This document shows, in pieces, positions 51,159 to 57,998 of a stretch of 57,998 nt of DNA. A model generated the notes under the pieces. The model ran no database searches. It was not told the origin of the DNA and saw only the letters and a list, made by a program, of their open reading frames with translations. Source of the stretch: an uncultured Lewinella sp. (GTDB lineage Bacteria; Bacteroidota; Bacteroidia; Chitinophagales; Saprospiraceae); NCBI GenBank assembly GCA_937873655.1, contig CALMYQ010000029.1, positions 1 through 57,998 on the forward strand. The letters are read 5' to 3'. Both the position numbers and the translations under genes were made by a program. How positions within the stretch are numbered: the first letter of the stretch is position 1; each line of letters opens with the position of its first letter.

Positions 51159-51479
51159 CGGCATTTGAAATTGTCTGCCAGCATACAATTTTGCAACGAA
51201 TATCAAATCAACGCAATATGTGAGGTTGTTGAAAGGACTATTAAAACAGTTGGTTTTAAAGGCTATGGAGGCCAATTTCAGATTTTTGCAAGATCCCTAA
51301 AATTAGGGCGGAAGTGGATGTCGCTGCTGATCGAATCAAAAAATTAACACAAAAAAAATTTGGAATTTTTAAATTTGCCCTTTCCTTAGGCTAGAGCGAC
51401 AAGTAGCCCCCAATCCAAAAATTCGCCGAATCTCCCCAAGAGACATCTTTTATTTCGTACACTGTGCAACAAAGGTTTC
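51159..51479. other. Intergenic region upstream of giant adhesin
   Basis: There is no convincing gene; a 60-codon frame (51165-51347) has no protein-like pattern. AT-rich, with an exact -7 box at 51370. I see no terminator for the phosphatase gene. Confidence 0.4.
51370..51377 (+). promoter_or_regulatory. -7 promoter box of giant adhesin gene
   Basis: TAAATTTG matches TAnnTTTG exactly, 102 bp before the ATG at 51480, predicting a leader of about 95 nt. Confidence 0.5.
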
Positions 51480-54400
51480 ATGAAAAAAATCGTACTGCTG
51501 CTATCAGGACTTTTTTCATTTTTTAATTTATGGGGGCAAATGCCTCCGGGGTCATGTCCACCCAACCCGGCGCTCGCCAGTTTTTGTTCAGACGCATGCG
51601 TGGTATGCGACCTAACCGGGTACTCCTCGATCAATGCCGCCACCATCCTCGGTCAGGCCCCTCCCGGGTTCTGCGCCGGCCAGTTGCACAACACGCAATG
51701 GGTCGGATTTATCGCGGGCAGCGCCAACCTGACCCTGCGCATCGACGTATATGCCTGCAACCAGGGTGACGGGCTTCAGATCGGGATCTACAATACCGTC
51801 GACTGTTCCTCCTTCCAGCTGGTCAGCAACTGCGACGACCAGGTTCCAGGGAATACCTCCCAGAACTTTGTCGCCAACAACCTGACCCCGGGCGGGATCT
51901 ATTTTCTGGTCATCGACGGCGCTTTCGGGGATATTTGCCATTTTGACGTTACGGTTGTTTCCGGGTCGGTGACCGCTCCCCAGATCACCTCGGGGGTGAC
52001 GGATATCCAGTACCCGACCCCCGTGTGCCCGGGCGGCAACGTCACCTTCAGCGCAACGGACGTATTTGGCGCCGGGGTCTATACCTGGACCCAGGACGGC
52101 AACGTGATCGGCTACGACCAGCAGGTCAACCTCAATATGCCCAATTTCGAAACCTCGTTCCAATTGTGCGTCACCCCGTCGAACCCCTGCAGCGCCGACG
52201 GCCCGCAGTATTGCGAAACGATCGTGGTGGAATACCCTGACCCCGAGCAGATCAACGAGACCATCTGCCAGGGCGAAACCTATTCCTACCAGGGGCATTC
52301 TTACAATACCACCGGCAACTATATGTTCACGTACGTGGACGGGAACGGATGCGACCAGCCGGTTGAACTCAGCCTGACCGTAGAACAACCTACGCAATCG
52401 TTTGTGGAGGCCGAGATCTGCGAAGGCATGGAATACTACGTGGGCAACACGGGCTTCTCCAATTCCACGTTTATGCAGCCCGTTCACCTGCAGTCGGCCA
52501 ACGGCTGCGACAGTACGGTATTCCTGACCCTGACGGTCAATCCGACCTACTTTGAATACGACCCCCAGGCCATCTGCCAGGGTGAAAGTTATACCATTTC
52601 AGACGGCAGTACGAGTTATACGTTTACCCAGTCCACCACCGACGTATTTACCCTCCAATCCTCGGAAGGGTGTGACAGCCTGGTTTATCTCGAACTCACG
52701 GTGTATCCCGCGCCCGCACCGGTCAACATCGCTCCGGTGATCTGCGCCGGCCAGACCTATACAGTCGGCTTTGAGACCTTCTCTACCTCCGGGTTCCGGC
52801 AGATCCTCCTGGAGTCGGTGGGCGGTTGTGACAGCATCGTCAACCTGACCCTCACCGTCCGGCCGCCGCTGGTGACCAACCTCGGTACGGTGCAGATCTG
52901 CGGCGGCAGTTCCTATTCGGTCGGCGGCACGCCCTACAACACGGCCGGCACCTACTCGAAAGTGATTGCCTCCTCCACTGGCTGCGACAGTACCGTTAAT
53001 TTCACGTTGCAGGTGTTGCCAACACCGACCGTGAACGTGACGGACTATTTCTGCCAAGGCGGCTCCTATTCCTTTGCCGGAAATACCCTGACCACACCCG
53101 GCAATTACCAGGGAAGTTTCGTAACGGGCCTCGGTTGCGACAGCGTGGTCAACCTGACCCTGGTGGAACTCCAGAATGCCACCACAAACCTTCAGGAAAC
53201 CCGCTGTTTCGGCGAAACTTTCTCAGTCGGCGATTCCACCTATACCCAGTCCGGGCAATATACCCAGACCTTTGCCGCGGCCAACGGCTGCGACAGCATT
53301 GTCAATCTGGACCTGACCATAAGGAACGAAATCCTGACCGACCTGCCGGCCACCATCTGTGACGGCCAAACCTATACGGTCGGCAGTTCCAATTTTGATA
53401 CCACAGGCGCGTATACCGTGGTCCTTACCGCGGCCAACGGTTGCGACAGTACCGTCAACCTCGACCTGACCGTGCTCCCGCTCAGCCATACCGACCTGAC
53501 GGTGGCCGTCTGCAACGGGCAGACCTATACCGTCGGCTCCCAAACCTTCAATGCCAGCGGCAACTACAACGTTACCCTCATGGCCGCCAACGGCTGCGAC
53601 AGTACCATCGCCCTGAACCTGACCGTAAGGCCGAAGATCCAGTCCAACCGGAATGCCACCATTTGCAGCGGCTCCAGCTTTACGCTCGGCGGACAGACCT
53701 TCACGGACGCCGGCAGCTATCAGGTTCACTTTATGTCGGTAACGGGTTGCGACAGTACGGTCAACCTGACCCTGACCGTGGAAGATGTCCTGATCGAAAC
53801 CGCTTCCGCAGAGCTGTGCGAAGGGGAATCCTATACCGTCGGCGATTCGACCTATACCGCTTCCGGGCAATACCAGAATTCATTTATTACGCCACAGGGC
53901 TGCGACAGTCTCTTTATGCTGGACCTGACCGTCCATCCGACAAAATACACCGACCTGTCGCCCAGCATCTGCAACGGCGAAACCTTTGCCATGGGCGGGA
54001 CGGATTATTCCGCTACGGGCGTCTACCAGACGACCCTCCAACAAGCGGTTACCGGCTGCGACAGCGTCGTTACCCTCAACCTGACGGTGCTGGCAACCCC
54101 GGAAACCTTCCTTACCCCCAGCATTTGCGACGGCGATTCCTTTGCGGTCGGCGCCTCGGTTTACCAGACTGCCGGCAGCTACGTCGACGTTCTGACGGCT
54201 GCCAACGGCTGCGACAGTACCGTTTACCTTGACCTGACCATCCTGGATGTGCCGGAAACCTTCCTGACACCCACTATTTGCGACGGCGAGGTCTATACCG
54301 TCGGTACGACCGATTATACAACAACCGGTTCGTTTACCGAAATCCTGACGGCTGCCAACGGTTGCGACAGTATTGTGCACCTGGATCTGACGGTTTTGCC

Positions 54401-56924
54401 GAACGCTTCCTCGACCGTCAACGCCCTGATCTGCCAGGGTGAAACCTATACGCTGAACGGAACGCCGTACACCGCCACCGGCCAGTATGCCACGGTATTG
54501 CCGGCCGCCAACGGCTGCGACAGTACCGTTACGCTCAACCTGACGGTAGCGCCGGTCAAACAGAACAATATCGTAGCCAGCATCTGCCAGAACGGCTCCT
54601 ATACGGTGGGCAGCTCCGTGTATACCCAAACCGGCATCTACCGGGATACCCTCAGCACTTCGTTCGGCTGCGACAGCATCATCGTCCTGGACCTGACCGT
54701 TACCGATTTCTACCAAACCAATCTCAATATTTCCCTCTGCGAAGGGGGATCCTATACGGTGGGAACGAGCACCTACGAACAGACCGGCATGTACGTCGAC
54801 CAGTTCACCTCGCAGGACGGTTGCGACAGCTTCGTCAACCTCAACCTGACCATCCTGCCGATCCCGGTGACCGACCTGGCGCCGGCCATTTGCGACGGCG
54901 AGACCTATACCGTCGGCAGTTCGGTATATTCGACCACGGGGATTTATCAGGATGTCCTGACAGCTGCCTCGGGTTGCGACAGTATCGTCAACCTCGACCT
55001 GACGGTGATCCCGATCCCGGAAGTATTCCTCACGCCGGCCATCTGCGACGGCGAGACCTATACCGTCGGAACTTCCGATTATACGGTCGAAGGGACCTAT
55101 ACCGATGTGCTGACCGCGGCCAGCGGTTGTGACAGCATCGTTCATCTGGATCTTACGGTTTTTCCGATTCCGGAAACCAACCTGGACATTACCATTTGTG
55201 ACGGGGAGACCTATTCAGTGGGAACTTCCCAATATACCGCATCCGGGAATTACGCCGACGTATTGACGGCATTTACAGGCTGCGACAGTGTCGTCAACCT
55301 GGCGCTGACCGTATTGGCCATTCCGGAAACCTTCCTCACCGAAGCCATTTGCCAGGGCGATCAGTTCCAGGTCGGCGGTTCGGTGTATACCGATGCAGGC
55401 CAGTACCAGGACGTACTGGTTGCTGCCAGCGGTTGCGACAGTATTGTGCACCTGGATCTGACGGTCAACCCCGTTTTTGATGTTGTGCTGAATGAAGACA
55501 TCTGCGATACGGACAGCTTTACGGTCGGAACTTCCAGCTTCAGCACGCCGGGATCCTATTCCGTTGTCCTGACCACAGTGAACGGCTGCGACAGCATCGT
55601 CACCCTGAACCTGAGCAATCACCCCTGCCAGTTGCAGTGGACCAGCGCGGCCGAAGCGACCTCCTGCGCCGGCGGAGCCGACGGGTTGCTGGAATTCTCC
55701 ATGACCATCGGTACACCCCCGTATCAATACACCCTTGAAACACAGGCGGGTACAACGATCACTACCGGGACCCTGGACCTGAACGGTTCTCCGGTATCGT
55801 TCAATAACCTGGCGCCGGGCAATTACAAGGTGTCGATCGTTGACAGTTACGGCATTACCGCCGATTTCACAGAAACGGTGACCCAACCCGCCCAGCTGAC
55901 GGCCCAGATCACCCATGTATCTCAATTCGGCCAGTACCATATCAGTTGCCCGGAAGAATCCGACGGCGCACTCGGCACCACGGTACAGGGCGGTACGCCG
56001 CCGTATGCCTACGCCTGGAGCAACGGCTCCGCTTCTGCCGGTCCGCAAGGCCTCACGGCAGGCGACTATACGGTGACGATAACGGACCAGAAGGGCTGTC
56101 AGGTAACGGCGTCCTCTACGCTGCTGGCGCCGCCTCCGATCGGGGCCTCCCTGACTTCGGTTGATCCGGCATGCTTCGGCGACAAGGTCGGGCAGATCCA
56201 GGTTGTAGATGTGACGGGTGGGGTAACGCCCTACGTATATGCCATTAATTCGAGGCCGTTCAGTTCTGCGCCATTGTTTGCCAATCTGGATGTTGGCGTG
56301 TATAACGTTAAGGTCCAGGATGCCGCCGGCTGCGAATGGAGTCAGGAAATCACAATCAATCAACCGGAAGAACTTGTGGTGGACCTGGGCCCGGATGTCA
56401 CCATCAGCCTCGGGGATGAACTGGAACTCAACGCCCAGACGTCCTATGAGGTCAACCTGTTCAAATGGTCTTCAACCGTACCGGTGGTTTGCTTCGGCGA
56501 TACCCTGGATTCCAACTGCCCGGACCCGATCGTGGCGCCGATGGAAACCTCGGTCTTTGCCGTCAGCGTAGCCGATGACAAGGGCTGTACGGCCTCGGAT
56601 AAGATCACGGTCTATGTTTCCAAGGACCGGCCCGTCTACATTCCCAACGCCTTCTCACCGGATGGCGACGGGGTCAATGACGTATTCATGATCCAGGCGA
56701 AGGGAAGCGTTGTCACCAACGTCAAGTCCTTCCTGATCTTCAACCGGTGGGGGGAATCCATGTTCGAACTCTATAATTTCCAGCCCAACGACCCGGTTTA
56801 CGGCTGGGACGGTACCCACCGCGGGCGCCTGCTGAATGCCGGCGTATACGTCTTCTTCGCCGAAGTGGAATTCATTGACGGTGAAACGGTGTTGTATAAG
56901 GGGGATGTGACGTTGATGAGGTAG
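51480..56924 (+). CDS. Giant cell-surface adhesin with 22 Cys-paired repeats, SprB repeats and T9SS type B sorting domain
   Basis: The product has 1814 residues. Signal peptide (1-20, ending NLWGQ). N-terminal Cys-rich region (about 25-260; CDLTGYSSINAATILGQAP, QLHNTQWVGFIAGSANLTLR) probably folds as a jelly-roll carbohydrate- or ligand-binding domain. Residues about 260-1380 hold 22 repeats of about 51 residues; each opens with ICxGxxYTVG and closes with GCDSxVxLxLTVxP, with two Cys per repeat in fixed places. Three SprB-type repeats follow (CAGGADGLLEF; CPEESDGALGTTVQGGTPPY; CFGDKVGQIQVVDVTGG). The end is the gliding-motility-associated type B sorting domain: YIPNAFSPDGDGVNDVF, FNRWGESMFE, YGWDGTHRGRLLNAGVYVF. 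It should be exported by the type IX system and held on the surface. No PorV/SprF partner is seen downstream within the window. Confidence 0.95.
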   Translation: MKKIVLLLSGLFSFFNLWGQMPPGSCPPNPALASFCSDACVVCDLTGYSSINAATILGQAPPGFCAGQLHNTQWVGFIAGSANLTLRIDVYACNQGDGLQIGIYNTVDCSSFQLVSNCDDQVPGNTSQNFVANNLTPGGIYFLVIDGAFGDICHFDVTVVSGSVTAPQITSGVTDIQYPTPVCPGGNVTFSATDVFGAGVYTWTQDGNVIGYDQQVNLNMPNFETSFQLCVTPSNPCSADGPQYCETIVVEYPDPEQINETICQGETYSYQGHSYNTTGNYMFTYVDGNGCDQPVELSLTVEQPTQSFVEAEICEGMEYYVGNTGFSNSTFMQPVHLQSANGCDSTVFLTLTVNPTYFEYDPQAICQGESYTISDGSTSYTFTQSTTDVFTLQSSEGCDSLVYLELTVYPAPAPVNIAPVICAGQTYTVGFETFSTSGFRQILLESVGGCDSIVNLTLTVRPPLVTNLGTVQICGGSSYSVGGTPYNTAGTYSKVIASSTGCDSTVNFTLQVLPTPTVNVTDYFCQGGSYSFAGNTLTTPGNYQGSFVTGLGCDSVVNLTLVELQNATTNLQETRCFGETFSVGDSTYTQSGQYTQTFAAANGCDSIVNLDLTIRNEILTDLPATICDGQTYTVGSSNFDTTGAYTVVLTAANGCDSTVNLDLTVLPLSHTDLTVAVCNGQTYTVGSQTFNASGNYNVTLMAANGCDSTIALNLTVRPKIQSNRNATICSGSSFTLGGQTFTDAGSYQVHFMSVTGCDSTVNLTLTVEDVLIETASAELCEGESYTVGDSTYTASGQYQNSFITPQGCDSLFMLDLTVHPTKYTDLSPSICNGETFAMGGTDYSATGVYQTTLQQAVTGCDSVVTLNLTVLATPETFLTPSICDGDSFAVGASVYQTAGSYVDVLTAANGCDSTVYLDLTILDVPETFLTPTICDGEVYTVGTTDYTTTGSFTEILTAANGCDSIVHLDLTVLPNASSTVNALICQGETYTLNGTPYTATGQYATVLPAANGCDSTVTLNLTVAPVKQNNIVASICQNGSYTVGSSVYTQTGIYRDTLSTSFGCDSIIVLDLTVTDFYQTNLNISLCEGGSYTVGTSTYEQTGMYVDQFTSQDGCDSFVNLNLTILPIPVTDLAPAICDGETYTVGSSVYSTTGIYQDVLTAASGCDSIVNLDLTVIPIPEVFLTPAICDGETYTVGTSDYTVEGTYTDVLTAASGCDSIVHLDLTVFPIPETNLDITICDGETYSVGTSQYTASGNYADVLTAFTGCDSVVNLALTVLAIPETFLTEAICQGDQFQVGGSVYTDAGQYQDVLVAASGCDSIVHLDLTVNPVFDVVLNEDICDTDSFTVGTSSFSTPGSYSVVLTTVNGCDSIVTLNLSNHPCQLQWTSAAEATSCAGGADGLLEFSMTIGTPPYQYTLETQAGTTITTGTLDLNGSPVSFNNLAPGNYKVSIVDSYGITADFTETVTQPAQLTAQITHVSQFGQYHISCPEESDGALGTTVQGGTPPYAYAWSNGSASAGPQGLTAGDYTVTITDQKGCQVTASSTLLAPPPIGASLTSVDPACFGDKVGQIQVVDVTGGVTPYVYAINSRPFSSAPLFANLDVGVYNVKVQDAAGCEWSQEITINQPEELVVDLGPDVTISLGDELELNAQTSYEVNLFKWSSTVPVVCFGDTLDSNCPDPIVAPMETSVFAVSVADDKGCTASDKITVYVSKDRPVYIPNAFSPDGDGVNDVFMIQAKGSVVTNVKSFLIFNRWGESMFELYNFQPNDPVYGWDGTHRGRLLNAGVYVFFAEVEFIDGETVLYKGDVTLMR
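52255..55625 (+). repeat. Coding tandem repeat, 22 units of about 153 bp within the adhesin
   Basis: Twenty-two GCDS/GCDQ-bearing units were counted on translation. Units diverge at the DNA level but codons for ICDGETYTVG and GCDSIV are repeated almost unchanged, e.g. around 54887-55010 and 55010-55150. The most similar neighbours are in the second half, suggesting recent duplication or gene conversion. Confidence 0.85.
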
Positions 56925-57080
56925 ATGACTGTTTTCAGTTGTCAGTTGTCAGTGGTCAGTTTTCAGTTGACAGTGGTCAGTGGTCAGTGGTCAGGTGGGA
57001 TGGGGCGATGTTTCGGCTTTACAATGACTGGTAAGTTGTTAGTTGTAAGTCGTAAGTTGTAAGTCGTAAGTCGTAAGTCA
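56925..57080 (+). repeat. Simple CAGT- and GTAAGT-type arrays after the adhesin gene
   Basis: TTGTCAGTTGTCAGTGGTCA-like units (56937-56995), then GTAAGTCGTAAGTTGTAAGT-like units (57031-57080). These are 7-8 bp degenerate arrays; relatives sit at 10339-10364 and 16247-16260. Confidence 0.75.
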
Positions 57081-57998
57081 TAAGTGGGGTAAGGCGATGG
57101 GTCGGCTAAACAACGGGAGCGCGGGCTGTCAGGTCCGCGATGTTGGTAGCATTCGGGGTGCATTTTACGATTCCGGCCTGTAGGGCCGATATGTGATTGG
57201 TCCAAACCGGCAACCTCCGTATCGGTCGATTCCGAACCGGTCCCATTAAAAATGGATAGAATGGATTTCAACGGGCGTGGCAGATCTTCATAAACCGGCC
57301 CTACAGGCCGGTGGCTTACGTTGTTGCCTGGGTGCTACAGGTATTGCGATCCTAACGGACCGCTGTACTGGGCAGCTCAATCAGTGGGAAAGGCATCCGT
57401 ATTGCGAATGCAAATCGGAGAAGTCCATTTTTGTTAAGCGAAAGGGCCGTCGTAAGTCGTAAGTGGGGTAAGGCGATGGGTCGGCTAAACAACGGGAGCG
57501 CGGGCTGTCAGGTCCGCGATGTTGGTAGCATTCGGGGTGCATTTTACGATTCCGGCCTGTAGGGCCGATATGTGATCGGTCCAAACCGGCAACCTCCGTA
57601 TCGGTCGATTCCGAACCGGCCCCATTAAAAATGGATAGAATGGATTTCAACGGGCGTGGCAGATCTTCATATACCGGCCCTACAGGCCGGTGGCTTACGT
57701 CGTTGCCTGGGTGCTACAGGTATTGCAATCCTAACGGACCGCTGTACTGGGCAGCTCAATCGGGGGGAAAGGTATCCATATTGTGAATGCAAATCGGGGA
57801 AGTCCATTTTTGTTACGCGAAAGGGCCGTCGTAAGTCATAAGTGGGGTAAGGCGATGGGTCGGCTAAACAACGGGAGCGCGGGCTGTCAGGTCCGCGATG
57901 TTGGTAGCATTCGGGGTGCATTTTACGATTCCGGCCTGTAGGGCCGGTATGTGATTGGTCCAAACCGGCAACCTCCGTATCGGTCGATTCCGAACCGG
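57081..57998 (+). repeat. 379-bp tandem repeat, 2.4 copies, running off the window
   Basis: TAAGTGGGGTAAGGCG occurs at 57081, 57460 and 57839, exactly 379 bp apart, and the copies are nearly identical. Each unit contains module A in reverse orientation (57117-57199 in copy 1), module B (57305-57450) and a GTAAGTCGTAAG spacer. Hairpins recur: CGCGGGCT-GTCA-GGTCCGCG (57120-57139), GCGATCC-TAAC-GGACCGC (57346-57363) and CCGGCC-CTACA-GGCCGG. Small open frames on both strands repeat with the unit and are not genes. No transposase is visible. Confidence 0.92.

Noticed and set aside
51165..51347. 60-codon open frame between phosphatase and adhesin
   Set aside because: No promoter box, ribosome site or recognisable pattern; length is expected by chance.
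52255..55625. Non-coding satellite or CRISPR-like array
   Set aside because: Units are in one open frame and keep protein-level motifs (ICxG, GCDS) while DNA diverges.
56984..57998. Repeated small open frames of the 379-bp unit
   Set aside because: The same peptide recurs because the DNA unit recurs; frames end at unit borders and show no protein features.
1..57998. tRNA, rRNA or insertion-sequence genes
   Set aside because: None could be recognised by eye; weak or degenerate copies would need a covariance or profile search.

Overview
The window looks like a chromosomal piece of a Bacteroidota bacterium, most likely from the Saprospiraceae/Lewinella/Haliscomenobacter side of the phylum. The basis is a SusC/SusD pair, a giant adhesin with SprB-type repeats and a type IX secretion type B sorting domain, ASPIC/FG-GAP lipoproteins, a DUF779-aldehyde dehydrogenase pair, and many exact TAnnTTTG promoter elements (the Bacteroidota -7 box) in place of -35/-10 promoters. 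The taxon is an inference. I see no rRNA, tRNA, transposase, integrase or CRISPR array.

Left part (1-15.6 kb): a partial fasciclin protein; an ECF sigma factor overlapping a gene for a membrane-anchored protein with a barrel-like C-terminus; then the most interesting locus, three minus-strand genes (8808 to 2616). These encode a CHAT caspase-like protease with a large unrecognised C-terminal region, a double nSTAND-type ATPase, and a protein with winged-helix-like, transmembrane, coiled-coil and WD40 parts. The last two read as one ancestral STAND-WD40 protein split exactly between the second ATPase module and its winged helix. The set has the parts of a signal-triggered protease system (sensor, NTPase switch, protease effector), such as a phage-defence or regulated cell-death system. 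Next come an orphan LytS-type kinase, a TPR/kinase/receiver/AraC hybrid regulator, a Sua5-type tRNA enzyme and an MFS transporter with a 10-bp tandem array just upstream of its start.

Middle part (15.6-42.2 kb): a repeat-filled gap, typA, a SusC/SusD uptake pair, two beta-propeller lipoproteins, an unusual pyruvate-kinase-like protein, a serine hydrolase, a GH130 glycosidase lipoprotein with its own promoter, two convergent AraC regulators, an AraC/aldehyde dehydrogenase/DUF779 module, and an ASPIC/FG-GAP protein followed by a vanadium haloperoxidase. A triplicated 61-bp repeat lies immediately upstream of the haloperoxidase.

Right part (42.2-58 kb): a minus-strand run of receiver, receiver-PAS-pseudokinase-receiver, YpdA-like reductase and a small conserved protein; a polyprenyl synthase; a GNAT and an SH3-like membrane protein; dprA; alkaline phosphatase; and the 1814-residue adhesin with 22 Cys-paired repeats. 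The window ends in a 379-bp tandem repeat whose modules also occur, singly, near 10.2 kb and 15.9 kb. These modules are rich in hairpins with a CC-TRRC-GG core.
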